From NCBI GenBank assembly GCA_050010595.1, contig JBEKKS010000005.1, positions 1 to 64,000 on the forward strand: 64,000 bases of DNA. The letters are read 5' to 3'. The position numbers and the translations under genes were made by a program. Each line of letters begins with the position of its first letter. Position 1 is the first letter of the stretch. This stretch comes from Palsa-513 sp050010595. GTDB lineage: Bacteria; Actinomycetota; Thermoleophilia; Solirubrobacterales; Solirubrobacteraceae. The notes below the pieces were generated by a model. The model was not told the DNA's origin, made no database searches, and saw only the letters and a list, made by a program, of their open reading frames with translations. Below, one piece after another: positions 7,670 to 16,843 of the stretch.

Positions 7670-7744
7670 CACCAGGTCAGGCGAGAATGCCCTTCGCGGC
7701 GGCAGGCGAACCGTGCCCGGCTGCGGTATGACGGTGGAGCGGCT

Positions 7745-8740
7745 GTGGGGGTAGCGATCGCTGTCCCGCTGTTCGCACTTGCGCTCGCGGTCACGTTGGC
7801 GGCATCGGCGACCTTTGCGCGGCGCCTTGACCGGCTCGGCGCACGCTATGGCCTCTCGGAGGTATCGATCGGGCTCTTGACCGCGATCGCGGCCGACAGC
7901 CCGGAGGTGTCCTCCGCCCTGATCGCGATGCTCAAGGGAGCCCATGACGCGAGCGTAGGTGTGATCGTCGGGTCCAATACGTTCAACCTCGCCGCGATGG
8001 TGGGAGTGAGCGTCCTGCTCGCCGGCAGCGTGCAGGTGCCGCGCAAGACGCTGCTACTCGAGGGGACGGTTGTCCTGGCCGTCACGGCGATCGTTATCGC
8101 CCTTCTGGTCGGCTGGCTGCCTGCGAGCGCTGCGGTCATTCTGCTGGCCTGTGTCCTCACGCCCTATCTCATCCTCGTCATCGGTGGCTACGAGCTCGCA
8201 CGCCGCCTGGGCCTCAGGCTAGTTGCCGGGCTGGTCCTAGAACCCAACGACCCCGGCGGCGACCGCCACCACGACCGGCACGCGATCGGTGAATTCACGA
8301 CGCACAAACAGCTCACGCTGATGCTCGTCGACCTTGTACTGATCGTCGGTGGAAGCCTCGGAATGGTTCAAGCAGCGCTCACGCTCGGCGACCGCTGGGG
8401 CGTCGCGTCCGCCCTCGTCGGGGCACTCATCCTCGGCCCGCTCACCAGCCTGCCGAACGCGCTCACCGGCCTGCGCCTCGGAACGACCGGACGCGCCGCC
8501 GCGCTCGTCACCGAAGCCTTCAACAGCAACACGATCAATCTGGTCGCCGGCATCGCAATCCCGTCGCTGGTCGTGACACTCACCGTCAGCTCGCCCAGGA
8601 ACCAACTCGATCTTGCGCTACTTGCTGCGGCGACGATCGCGACGGTGGGGCTACTCGCGGCCCGCCGCGGGATGCGAAGACCAGGCGCCATGACCATCGT
8701 GGCCTTGTACGCCGCGTTCGTCGCCACGACGCTGAGCTAG
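7745..8740 (+). CDS. Sodium/calcium exchanger family membrane antiporter
   Basis: A 331-residue membrane protein with two Na_Ca_ex halves. Each half has its degenerate alpha-repeat: LTAIAADSPEVSSALIAM (about 39-56) and LILGPLTSLPNALTGLRLG (about 226-244). The family moves Ca2+, Na+, K+ or H+ across the membrane. The two repeats are separated by a hydrophilic, histidine-containing loop (DRHHDRHAIGEF, about 177-188). The GTG start lies 75 bp after the ClC gene on the same strand, so it may belong to the same ion-transport unit. The ion specificity is not inferable. Confidence 0.82.
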   Translation: MGVAIAVPLFALALAVTLAASATFARRLDRLGARYGLSEVSIGLLTAIAADSPEVSSALIAMLKGAHDASVGVIVGSNTFNLAAMVGVSVLLAGSVQVPRKTLLLEGTVVLAVTAIVIALLVGWLPASAAVILLACVLTPYLILVIGGYELARRLGLRLVAGLVLEPNDPGGDRHHDRHAIGEFTTHKQLTLMLVDLVLIVGGSLGMVQAALTLGDRWGVASALVGALILGPLTSLPNALTGLRLGTTGRAAALVTEAFNSNTINLVAGIAIPSLVVTLTVSSPRNQLDLALLAAATIATVGLLAARRGMRRPGAMTIVALYAAFVATTLS

Positions 8741-8882
8741 CCGCCGCGCAAGCGCACGGACTGCGTACAGTCCGGGCAATTCCACGTTTAGCGTCGCCGG
8801 TCGCCGGCACGCGCGGCGACGAGCACCCAGCTCGACAAGCTCAGCGTATTCGGCATCGGTGACCTCCAGCCGAGCCGGCGGC

Positions 8883-11800
8883 TCACGGCACGAAGTTGAT
8901 GTCCGCGGCTGGGATGATCTGCAGCTGCTCTTCGTTGCCGGCGACGTAGGCGACGGCAGCGGTGGCGGCGCCGATTCCGGCGACGACGGGGTCGCTCGCG
9001 GCGCTGGAGACGCCGAGCCCGGTGGCGAACGGCGTGGTCCAACTGGTGCCGGCGTTGGAGCTGTATGACACCACGACACCACGGCTGTCAGTCCAGCTGG
9101 CGTAGATGCCGCCGTTCGAGTCTTGCGAGAGGCTCAGCGCATCCGCGCCGTCGAGGGTGTTGAGCGTTTCGTCGGAGACGAGAACCGGCGATCCAAACGT
9201 AAGCGTTCCCGAATTGAACGCGCGGTAGTACACGCCGTCAGACCCTGTGCTGACCAGTCCGGTGCCCTCGTCCTCGAGAATTCCGATGCCGCTCGCGCCA
9301 CCGGCGAGCACTGGCGCTTCCGCGGTGCAGTCGAGTGGCTTGAAGTACGACGACCCCCAGCTCGTGGTGGCTAGTGTTGCCGTCGTGCGAACCGCAGCTC
9401 CGTAGCCGCTCGCGTAGCTCGTCCCGGACGGACAGCCGGTCGGGTCGCCTGAGTCGTCGCCGACCGCGACAGCGAGATAGCTGCCGGCGTCGGGGATGAT
9501 CGCGAACTGGCTGCCGGTGGTGTCGAGCACGTCGCCGAAGTCGCTGGTCGAATCGATCGTCGGGATCGTCACCGGTGCCGGGGTGGCGAGCTTGAAGTCG
9601 GTCACTCCGTTCCCGAACGGAGCCGAGTTGCCGGCCTCGGCGATGTAGCCGCTGCTGCCGAGGGCGACTGCGCCCGCCCCCGGCATGTACCCGACGGTCT
9701 CCGACACCAGTTTGCCGCCGTTGTCGACGGCGAACGTCCCTCCGGCCGCGGGGGCGCTCCACGCGATCACGCCCTCGGGGTTGGAGTAGCCCGCCGGCTC
9801 GACTGCCGCCGTCGCGCCCTGGCTGTAGGCAAGCACAACCGGCGCGCCTCCCAGCACGACGACCTGTGGATCGGCGTAGCTCGTGGCTGTCCCGCCGATC
9901 GCGTCGCTGAGCAGCTGCGGCCCGCCATGGCACGCGGTCGCGCCCGAAAGCAGCGTGCAGACGTAGACGCCCAATCCGTTGTCTGCCGTCCACGTGACGT
10001 AGGTGTCGCCCGACACGGCGTCATAGGCCACCTTGGCTTGACTGCTGCCCGCGCCGAGCGCGATCGGCGCCGGGAGAGCCGGCGCGGTCGGCGCGGTCGG
10101 TGGCGCTGGTGGCGCTGGTGGCGGTGGTGGGGGCGGCGCCACTATCGCGGCGACATCCCGCGTCTCGGCCTGATCGAGCATCGCGTCGGCTTGCACGAAC
10201 CCCGCGTTGCCCGTTTCGGCCACGTCGAGCTCGCATGCCTCCTGCGCGTCCCCGTTGGCGAAGTCGTGCTTCGCACAGACCTTCTGGGCCTTGTCGAACT
10301 TGCCGAGGTCCTTCTTGATCAGCGCGGCGAGTGCGGCGAAGGCGCCGTCGGAGCCTTTCAAGCTGAGTGCGTGCAGATCACCCGGACGTGTCGAGCGAAA
10401 CAGCGACGCGCGCTTGCTCGTGATTCGCCAGCTCTGCCCGAACGCGCCGTAGAGCAACTGCGTGTTGGTGCCGACGATCGCCGACGCTGGGTAGACGGTT
10501 CCCGCGCGCGAGGCGAACTCGCTCTGGGCCGGGACCCCCGCATCGCCAAGCAGCCCGGTGAGGTGCCCGAGCCGATCAGGCGCGACAGTGATGTCAGCCC
10601 ACAGCGCCGCCACGAGGTGCGAAAAGCTCGGGCCGTTGACCGAGTTCTGCAGCTTCACGATCGTGCCATCAGGCCAACGGGCCGTGGCGTCGTTTCCGCT
10701 GACCGCGAGCGAACCACCGCCCTTGAGCGAGTGATTCCCGTCGCCGACGCGGTGGCGGTTGACGTATGCCGCGATCCGCCCGATGCCGGTCGCATCAACC
10801 TCGACCGTCGCCTCGGCGTCGCGCATCGCAATCTCGGTATTGACGGCGACACCCGTGTGCCCGATCTCGTGCTGGCGTACCTGAATTTGCAGGTCGTCGG
10901 TTGTCGACTCGAGCAACGTGTACTGGCCCGCTGCCTGGAAATCGAAGAGGTCGCCCTCGAAGTCCACGAAATGCGGATCGCCACCCGAGCTAGCCTGCAT
11001 GCCGCCGTTGTTGCCGCCGTTCTTCGTCATCGGGGTGCAGTACTCGCTCAGCGAGTGGTAGGTCACGGTTCCGACGTTGCGATCCGGGCCTGCGCCGATC
11101 CCAAGGTAGGAGTCCGGTCCGGGCACGAGCATCGTGCTCGGTGGTGGCGAGCCGGTGTCGCCAGCCGGGCAAACGCACGGCTTGGTCTGCAGGCAATACC
11201 ACGCGCCGTCGAGATTTCGGTAGTCGTGCACAGCGCTCAGTAGAGCGCCGGAGGGGATCGTCACCTCGACCAGCGGGCCGGGCCCGGGATCGATCTCATA
11301 TTGGGCCGTTGAGTACGCGTCCGCGCCGACCATCGTCGAGTTGTGGATCGCCGTCGGCTTCGCCTGGAGGTCCGCCCGCTGGGGGATCGCGGGGCTTTGC
11401 ATCGCCCAGTCCGTGACGGTCGGTGAGCTGTGATTGAACACGCTCGAGCCCCACGATTCGAGAAAGAACGACTCCGAACCGCTCACCGCCGCCGCGTATT
11501 CGGCCGCGTTACCGCTCGCACTGAGAATCGTCTGGACGTTCGGCCACAGCCCGACGATGTCGGCGACGTGGTCCCAGAACACCGCTGCGTCATAGCTGCG
11601 GGAGAAGAGACTCCTGTCGGGGTGAGCGAAGTAGTCATCGAGACCCGTATACGCGCCCGAAGACGCCGGCTGTGGGTCCACGCTGAGGGCCGCCCAGTTG
11701 GCCAGGCCCTCCTTGATCCAGTTCGCCTCGTGGGCAGAACCACGGGCGAGCGCGAACTCGTAGCAATGGAACACCTCGTGTGCGATCTCAAGCGACATAA

Positions 11801-12251
11801 CCTCGGCTGGTCCCTGCCAAGTGCTCTGCGCGACACGCACGCGGCAGTACGGGCCGTCGTCGTTGTATTGCGCTGCGTCGGTCGGGCTGTTCACCGGGTA
11901 GGAGTCGGCACCGGAGGGGCCCAGTGGACCAGCCGGCAACTCCCCGTCTTCGCGTCCGGCAACGATCAGCCAGTGGATCGGGGTCGCGCCGCCCAGCGAT
12001 ATCGCGTTGATCGCACGCCCGATACGCCCCGGCTCGGCGTAGGCACTCGCCCACTGATCGGCGATGCCCTGGATATAGGAATCCGGATGGAACTTAGGGT
12101 CGCCGTAGGCCGCGTGCGCGGTTGCCGCATTGGCCAGCGACACCCCGAGCACCAACATCACCACCGCGCGCCGAAGCGCCGACAGCGCACTGCCACCGAT
12201 CGCCGCGCCGCGAATCAGGCCGCACCCACAACACGATCGTACAGTGCGTAC
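8883..12251 (-). CDS. Large secreted protein: gluzincin-like peptidase, VWD domain and C-terminal beta-repeat region
   Basis: A roughly 1,120-residue exported protein. An N-terminal hydrophobic signal (AVVMLVLGVSLANA, ending AHAA) is followed by a domain with a zinc-metallopeptidase motif HEVFH (codons near 11766-11780) and the downstream EGLANWAAL supplying a glutamate ligand, as in gluzincins. A central von Willebrand factor type D-like domain begins GGDPHFVDFEGDLFDFQAAG. After a proline-rich linker (10070-10150) the C-terminal third has repeated TW/T-x-G beta-strand motifs, possibly a propeller. The start is unresolved: GTG at 12251 is shown; GTG at 12164 or ATG at 12365 are alternatives. 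Function is probably extracellular; the substrate is unknown. Confidence 0.8.
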   Translation of the reverse strand, partial: VRTVRSCCGCGLIRGAAIGGSALSALRRAVVMLVLGVSLANAATAHAAYGDPKFHPDSYIQGIADQWASAYAEPGRIGRAINAISLGGATPIHWLIVAGREDGELPAGPLGPSGADSYPVNSPTDAAQYNDDGPYCRVRVAQSTWQGPAEVMSLEIAHEVFHCYEFALARGSAHEANWIKEGLANWAALSVDPQPASSGAYTGLDDYFAHPDRSLFSRSYDAAVFWDHVADIVGLWPNVQTILSASGNAAEYAAAVSGSESFFLESWGSSVFNHSSPTVTDWAMQSPAIPQRADLQAKPTAIHNSTMVGADAYSTAQYEIDPGPGPLVEVTIPSGALLSAVHDYRNLDGAWYCLQTKPCVCPAGDTGSPPPSTMLVPGPDSYLGIGAGPDRNVGTVTYHSLSEYCTPMTKNGGNNGGMQASSGGDPHFVDFEGDLFDFQAAGQYTLLESTTDDLQIQVRQHEIGHTGVAVNTEIAMRDAEATVEVDATGIGRIAAYVNRHRVGDGNHSLKGGGSLAVSGNDATARWPDGTIVKLQNSVNGPSFSHLVAALWADITVAPDRLGHLTGLLGDAGVPAQSEFASRAGTVYPASAIVGTNTQLLYGAFGQSWRITSKRASLFRSTRPGDLHALSLKGSDGAFAALAALIKKDLGKFDKAQKVCAKHDFANGDAQEACELDVAETGNAGFVQADAMLDQAETRDVAAIVAPPPPPPPAPPAPPTAPTAPALPAPIALGAGSSQAKVAYDAVSGDTYVTWTADNGLGVYVCTLLSGATACHGGPQLLSDAIGGTATSYADPQVVVLGGAPVVLAYSQGATAAVEPAGYSNPEGVIAWSAPAAGGTFAVDNGGKLVSETVGYMPGAGAVALGSSGYIAEAGNSAPFGNGVTDFKLATPAPVTIPTIDSTSDFGDVLDTTGSQFAIIPDAGSYLAVAVGDDSGDPTGCPSGTSYASGYGAAVRTTATLATTSWGSSYFKPLDCTAEAPVLAGGASGIGILEDEGTGLVSTGSDGVYYRAFNSGTLTFGSPVLVSDETLNTLDGADALSLSQDSNGGIYASWTDSRGVVVSYSSNAGTSWTTPFATGLGVSSAASDPVVAGIGAATAAVAYVAGNEEQLQIIPAADINFVP

Positions 12252-12598
12252 GTCAGATCGGCGGGCGCTCCTCGAACGTGACTGCGAGACTCCCTGCCGA
12301 CTCCGGGGATTTCGGATGCTTCGGCGTATGGTTGTTGATATGGGCGTAGGCGGTCCCGGCATCAACCCTGGTCAGTTTCTTCTTGGCGGAGCGGTGGAGC
12401 AGCAGTATCTGCACGACCGCCAGGGAGAGATCGAGCCGGGCGCTGAGCACCGTGTGAAGGCGCACGACAACAAGGAACGTCGTCGCGGCGTGCGCGCTCG
12501 TCTGTGGGCGCGCGTTCGCGGCCGCCGCGCGGGGCGCGGCGATCGCACCTGAGGCAGTCCATGCGGCTCGCTTGATGGGCCGGCGAAGCGGCGGCCTG
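12252..12598. other. Intergenic region without a convincing gene
   Basis: A leftward reading frame at 12253-12465 (70 residues, hydrophobic first half with LDLSLAVVQILLL, lysine-containing second half) is the only stretch that does not look like antisense noise. It has no good ribosome-binding site and its upstream frame has no start codon. It could be a decayed membrane protein or spurious. The promoter of the large secreted protein gene should also lie here. Confidence 0.4.
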
Positions 12599-13132
12599 TC
12601 AGTTGCGCGTGACCGCTACGTTCGCGCTGAAGGACTCGAAGGGTTGTTGGGGCGCACCCGATGGGGATTCGTGGGGGCTGGCCTGCCACTTCTGCCAGGC
12701 GCGCGAGAGCGGCGCGGTGACAGTCGCCGTGCCGGCGCCAACGGCACGAAATGCAGTGACCGTGACAGCCTCTGTGGTGACGAGCGCCGGGTATTTGCAG
12801 ATCGGCACGCGCACGAGGACCGCGGTGTTTGAAGACCTTGGGGTCGGCCACGGAAAGGAGCTTGGCGCGGGCTCGATCTCGGCCGGCTCCTCCAGCATCA
12901 CGTAGACGACCTGGCCTCGATCCACCGTGAGGCTCACGCCGTTGGCGAGATCGCTCCCCGAAGGGGTTAGTGAATCCTTGTCGCGAGGCAGACAGCTCGC
13001 CCGCGGGCGAGCCACGACGTCAGCGTGAGGCGGGGCCGATCGACGCGGCGAGCTGGAGCGTGAGCTGGCGGCGCCCGTGCCACCGAGCGCCGCAACCCAG
13101 CACGCCACGAGCACGGCCACCTTCACGCTCAC
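12599..13132 (-). CDS. Putative exported protein of unknown function
   Basis: A 177-residue protein with a signal peptide (MSVKVAVLVACWVAALGGTGAA). The mature part has an alternating beta-strand pattern (VSLTVDRGQVVYVMLEE, AVLVRVPICKY, TVTAFRAVGAGTATVTAPL) and two cysteines. No catalytic motif is seen. The pattern of an exported all-beta domain fits a cell-surface binding protein, but I do not recognise the family. It is divergent in function from its neighbours and probably monocistronic. Confidence 0.62.
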   Translation of the reverse strand: MSVKVAVLVACWVAALGGTGAASSRSSSPRRSAPPHADVVARPRASCLPRDKDSLTPSGSDLANGVSLTVDRGQVVYVMLEEPAEIEPAPSSFPWPTPRSSNTAVLVRVPICKYPALVTTEAVTVTAFRAVGAGTATVTAPLSRAWQKWQASPHESPSGAPQQPFESFSANVAVTRN

Positions 13133-13215
13133 AGCCTGTCACATCCGCCCAGGAGTCTTTACGCCCCGTGCGCTGTGGATCCGGCGCCGACCGTGACCGT
13201 GCGCTAAGCGGCGAA

Positions 13216-13905
13216 TCACTGTGGACGCCGGACGCCGGACTCGTCGAGGTGGGCGAGCAGATCGAGTGGATCGTCGTACACGCGGTAGGCCCCCGCGCTG
13301 ATCAGCTCCTCGCGGCCGTAGCCGCCTGAGAGCAGGCCGATGCCGAGCGCCCGCGCTCGTCTGGCGGCGAGCAGATCCCACACACTGTCCCCGACGACCA
13401 TGCAGTGCTCGATGTCAGATCCGACCTGCGCTGCCGCGGCGAGGAACAGGTCCGGGTCTGGCTTGGCGTGGCGGACCTGGTCGCGGGTGACCAGCCGCGT
13501 CTCGGCGGGCAGGCCGAGCATCGCGAGCGAAAGCCGTGCGTAGCGCTCTGGCCCGCTCGTTGCGATCGCCCATTTGACGTCGCGCTCGCTCAGCGTCGCG
13601 AGCAGCTCGGCGGCGCCGGGGAGCGGCCGCACGCTGTCGTAACTCTCGATGAAGGCGTCCTCGTGTAGCCGCTGCAGCGTGGCGACCATCTCACGGTCGA
13701 GCTCCATGTCGAGCTCGCGCGCGAGCGCGTCGACGAAGAGCCCGCCGCTCATCCCGATTCGCCGATGGATCCGCCACACCGGGAGGTTGATGCCGACGCC
13801 CGCGAGCGCGGCGCGCCATGCGACGACGTGCTGGTAGACGCTGTCGACCAGCGTGCCGTCGAGGTCGAACAGGAACGCTGGCTCGGTGCGGCCTGCATCG
13901 TCCAC
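13216..13905 (-). CDS. HAD-superfamily hydrolase (phosphoglycolate phosphatase-like)
   Basis: A 229-residue HAD subfamily IA phosphatase. Motif I is FLFDLDGTLVDS (about 12-23), motif II the ATSGP threonine/serine (about 116-120), motif III lysine in RHAKPDPDLF (about 144-153) and motif IV VVGDSVWDLLAA (about 169-180). A helical cap follows motif I. All catalytic residues are intact. The substrate is a small phosphomonoester that cannot be named from sequence. It is transcribed leftward with a GTG start. Confidence 0.85.
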   Translation of the reverse strand: MDDAGRTEPAFLFDLDGTLVDSVYQHVVAWRAALAGVGINLPVWRIHRRIGMSGGLFVDALARELDMELDREMVATLQRLHEDAFIESYDSVRPLPGAAELLATLSERDVKWAIATSGPERYARLSLAMLGLPAETRLVTRDQVRHAKPDPDLFLAAAAQVGSDIEHCMVVGDSVWDLLAARRARALGIGLLSGGYGREELISAGAYRVYDDPLDLLAHLDESGVRRPQ

Positions 13906-14011
13906 GCAGACGATCTTCTCACCTTGCCGGCGTCCTGACCGATCCGGTCAAACGGTCCGCCCCCGCGACGCAGCTCAAGGAGTACGCCGACACGCGTTAC
14001 AGCGCTGCCGG

Positions 14012-14281
14012 GTGATTACCATCGCGGGCGTGCTGGTGGCAGTCGCGCACGCGAGCAATGAGCCCGAGGCCGCGGTGATCCGCGCTCAGCTCACGGAGGC
14101 GCACATCCCCAGCGTCACAAAGGGCCCGCGCACACCGCAACTCGGTGCGTCCGGTGCGTGCGCAATCTACGTCGAAGATCGGCTCGCCGAACAAGCGCTC
14201 GCGATACTCGCGACGCCGGAATTCAGCGATGAAGAGCTCGCGCGGCTCAGCGACGAAGCGGGCCGCGAATACGACATCTAG
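14012..14281 (+). CDS. DUF2007-type putative signal-transducing protein
   Basis: An 89-residue protein resembling the DUF2007 (PII-like ferredoxin-fold) family: VLVAVAHASNEPEAAVIRAQLTEAHIPSV at the N-terminus, then ACAIYVEDRLAEQALAIL. The family is small, cytosolic and of unknown role. The GTG at 14012 gives the longest sensible form; GTG at 14030 fits the family's usual N-terminus equally well. It faces the HAD gene across a 106-bp divergent spacer. Confidence 0.62.
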   Translation: MITIAGVLVAVAHASNEPEAAVIRAQLTEAHIPSVTKGPRTPQLGASGACAIYVEDRLAEQALAILATPEFSDEELARLSDEAGREYDI

Positions 14282-14308
14282 CTGCCTGGCCGACGCGCGG
14301 CTCCGTGC

Positions 14309-14716
14309 TCAGCCGGCGAGCGCGGTCGCTTGAACTCGCGAGCCGGTCTCGACCCAGGAGCGCACGATGTCGCGCATCGAGAGGATGCCCACGACCTCTG
14401 ACCGGTCGAGAACGATCAGGTGGCGGAAGCCGCCGGCTGTCATCGCCTCGGCCGCGCGTTCGAGCGGCCAGTCCGCGGCCGCGTAGACCACGTTGCGGGC
14501 GACGTACTCGCCGACCAGTGCGAGGTCGATGTCGCCGCCCTCGCCGATGCATCGCAGCACGTCGCGCTCGGTGATGATTCCTGGGCCGGGCAACGCCGGG
14601 TCGAGCACCACGGCGGAGCCGACCTGGCCGCGTGTCATCCGATGAGCCGCCTCGCGCAGCGTGTGCGACGTGCCCACAGTGATCTGCGCAGCGCTCATAG
14701 CCTCACCTACGGTCAT
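14309..14716 (-). CDS. CBS-domain pair protein
   Basis: A 135-residue protein made of one CBS pair (Bateman module). CBS1 spans TVGEAMSAAQITVGTSHTLREAA to ITERDVLRCI (about 2-58) and CBS2 spans YVARNVVYAAADWPLERAA to GILSMRDIVRSWV (about 70-124). Such stand-alone modules bind adenine nucleotides and sense energy or redox state. A strong GGAGGG ribosome-binding site precedes the ATG. The partner protein is unknown. Confidence 0.87.
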   Translation of the reverse strand: MTVGEAMSAAQITVGTSHTLREAAHRMTRGQVGSAVVLDPALPGPGIITERDVLRCIGEGGDIDLALVGEYVARNVVYAAADWPLERAAEAMTAGGFRHLIVLDRSEVVGILSMRDIVRSWVETGSRVQATALAG

Positions 14717-14874
14717 CGCGACCCTCCGTTCGGTCTGTCAGTGGAGTCGTTGCCCTGGAAAGATCGTAGCAATTGCCACGAGGGCTGGCCGTGCCGGACG
14801 CTCGCGAGGTCGAGCTCCAGCCGAGCGACCAGCCCGCCCAGCCGAACCAAGGACCTTCGCTCAGGCGGACTGAT

Positions 14875-15084
14875 TCAGTGCTCAACGGCAATCGCGATCA
14901 GCAGGACCGCCACTGCCGCGCCGATGAGCAGGAAGGGCAGCAGCGCGAGCAGCCAGCCAGGCACCTGGCGCGGGCGGCGCGGGGCTTCGCGCTCCCCCTC
15001 CGATGCGATCCACAGCTTCTCGTACCAGTCGCGAACGTCGGTGAGCCATGGCGGTAGCCGCATCAGATCGGGAGACTCTCGCAT
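14875..15084 (-). CDS. Small single-pass membrane protein
   Basis: About 69 residues. A soluble N-terminus (LPPWLTDVRDWYEKLW) and a short basic, proline-rich stretch precede one C-terminal transmembrane helix (WLLALLPFLLIGAAVAVLLI), a C-in or tail-anchored topology. No family is recognised. The start at 15084 is an ATG; TTG at 15093 is also in frame. Confidence 0.55.
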   Translation of the reverse strand: MRESPDLMRLPPWLTDVRDWYEKLWIASEGEREAPRRPRQVPGWLLALLPFLLIGAAVAVLLIAIAVEH

Positions 15085-15198
15085 CTCGTCCAAGCTGCCG
15101 CTTGGCGCGACCGCCCCACCCGTAGCCCTCCTACCCGGTCACCTCTTCGAGTTCCGGGCAAAGCAGCGTCCGGATCTCGAAGCGCGAGATGCGTGCGT

Positions 15199-16260
15199 TC
15201 AGGAGGCCTGTGCCCGTCGCGCGGGGGACAGCCATTTGCCGATGGCATCAAGCAGCATCGCGGTATCAACGGGCTTGGAGATGTAGTCGGTGGCGCCGGC
15301 GGCGAGGCATCGTTCGCGCTCTGACCCCGCCGCCTTGGCGGTCACGGCGATGATCGGCAGATCGGTCCACTGCGGCATCTTGCGAATCGCGGTCATCGTC
15401 TCGTAGCCGTCCATGTCGGGCATCATGATGTCCATCAGGACGAGGTCGACGTCAGACCTCTGGCTGAGTACCGCGATTCCGTCGGGCCCGCTTTCGGCAG
15501 GGACGACGGTGACCTTCCCGCGCTCGAGCAGCGCGGTCAGCGCGAAGCGATTGCGGAAGTCGTCGTCAACGACGAGCGTTACGGCTCCGGACGCCGAGCC
15601 GGCGTAGAACTCTCTCGTGCGCGCGGCGCGTCGCTCGTCTTCGGTTTCAGCGGCAAGGGCGGCCAGTCGCGGCGTGACACGGGCGCCGTCGCGCTTCGCG
15701 TCGAGGACGTGGACGACAGGCGGGTCGGCGAGAGGCGGAGTGACATCGATCGAGGCCGGCGGCTCAGGGACCGGCTGAAGCACCAACTGAAACCCGCCGG
15801 CGACCTCGTCCAGCGGGGCGTCAGCTGCGATCTGCGTGCTACGCCCACCATGGCGATGCGCGGTGATCGACGCGTTCAGATCGTTGGAGAGGCTGTGGTC
15901 GTCGATGCCCTTGCGCAGGTAGGTCATGGCGCCGGCGTTCAGCAGGTCGATCATGTCGCCGACCGTCTCGTTGACGGACAGGATCACGATCGCGGTCTGC
16001 GGTGCGCGCTCGCGGATCTCAACGGTTGCGCGCATCGCGCCGCCCCCGGGCATGCTCATGTCAAGCATCACCACATCCGGGTGCTCGGCCACGACAAGTG
16101 CGATCGCCTCTGCCGCGTCGGCGGCGCAGCCGACACACTCGAACCCGTCAGCGAGCTGTGCCTCCAGCAGCGCGCGCACAAACGGATCATCGTCAGCGAT
16201 GACGATCCGCTGGCGCCCACTCGAGCGGCCTTGCTGCTCATTAGACAGCGCTGCTTTCAT
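15199..16260 (-). CDS. Two-receiver-domain response regulator
   Basis: A 353-residue protein with two CheY-like receiver domains and no output domain. Receiver 1 (about 20-140) has acidic pocket ADDDPF and phospho-Asp in VVMLDMSMPGGG. Receiver 2 (about 225-345) has VVDDDF, phospho-Asp in LVLMDIMMPDMDGY, and the TAKAAG and ISKPVD switch motifs. About 85 residues of proline/acid-rich linker join them. The ATG at 16260 follows an AGGTGAAGG-like site. It is an orphan here, so it may relay phosphate from a kinase elsewhere, possibly the hybrid kinase 4 kb away. Confidence 0.86.
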   Translation of the reverse strand: MKAALSNEQQGRSSGRQRIVIADDDPFVRALLEAQLADGFECVGCAADAAEAIALVVAEHPDVVMLDMSMPGGGAMRATVEIRERAPQTAIVILSVNETVGDMIDLLNAGAMTYLRKGIDDHSLSNDLNASITAHRHGGRSTQIAADAPLDEVAGGFQLVLQPVPEPPASIDVTPPLADPPVVHVLDAKRDGARVTPRLAALAAETEDERRAARTREFYAGSASGAVTLVVDDDFRNRFALTALLERGKVTVVPAESGPDGIAVLSQRSDVDLVLMDIMMPDMDGYETMTAIRKMPQWTDLPIIAVTAKAAGSERERCLAAGATDYISKPVDTAMLLDAIGKWLSPARRAQAS

Positions 16261-16426
16261 GCTTGTCCCTTCACCTGGGGGCGGGAGAGGAAAACGGTCC
16301 GCGCGAACCGACGCTTGTGGGCTCGATCGGCGCTTGCCCAGAATCCCTATCGGCAAGCACGCCTGATCGCGTAACACCGGTCCCGCGGCACCTGTCACGG
16401 CGCCGTCTGGGCGCCGGGAAAGGCCG

Positions 16427-16843
16427 CTACCCAGGCGGTTGGGCTCGCTCTAGCGGTTCGACCAGCTCGCCGAACAGGCTGTCGAGCGTCTTGCGGGGGT
16501 CCGCTGTGAGTCCGGTGTGCACTTCAGAGGTCTGGATGACCGTGCTCGACGGCGCGACGAGCCAGCCGAAGCGCTCGGACGACGGCAGCGACGCGATCGG
16601 GCCTGCCGCCGGGTCGCCCTCGGCAACTCTCAGGATCGCCTCCAAGCTCTCGCGTATCTGCTGTACAGAAACGTCGGCGTCCAGTGCTCGTAGGCGCGCC
16701 TCGTCCAGCGCGACCAGGCCTGCGAGGAAGTCGCGTTGCCGGCAGAAGAGGATCACGCCGGCGTTGATCTGCTCACCACGCTCAACGCGCGGGACGACTC
16801 GTACGATCGCGTAGGAGAATGGGTCACGCTTGGGATCGGGCAC
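16427..16843 (-). CDS. DUF3037 family protein
   Basis: A 138-residue DUF3037 protein: FSYAIVRVVPRVERGEQINAGVILFCRQRDFLAG at the N-terminus and SSERFGWLVAPSSTVIQTSEVHTGLT in the C-terminal half are family hallmarks. Its GTG start overlaps the 3' end of the HipA-like kinase gene by 20 nt, so the two are translationally coupled. The family has no known biochemical function but is repeatedly found paired with HipA-like kinases; that pairing is established by genome neighbourhood, the role is inferred. Confidence 0.8.
   Translation of the reverse strand: MPDPKRDPFSYAIVRVVPRVERGEQINAGVILFCRQRDFLAGLVALDEARLRALDADVSVQQIRESLEAILRVAEGDPAAGPIASLPSSERFGWLVAPSSTVIQTSEVHTGLTADPRKTLDSLFGELVEPLERAQPPG

Noticed and set aside
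8741..8882. Small minus-strand frame (VTDAEYAELVELGARR region)
   Set aside because: Only a short helix-like stretch next to the stop of the VWD gene; no start, no ribosome-binding site and no family.
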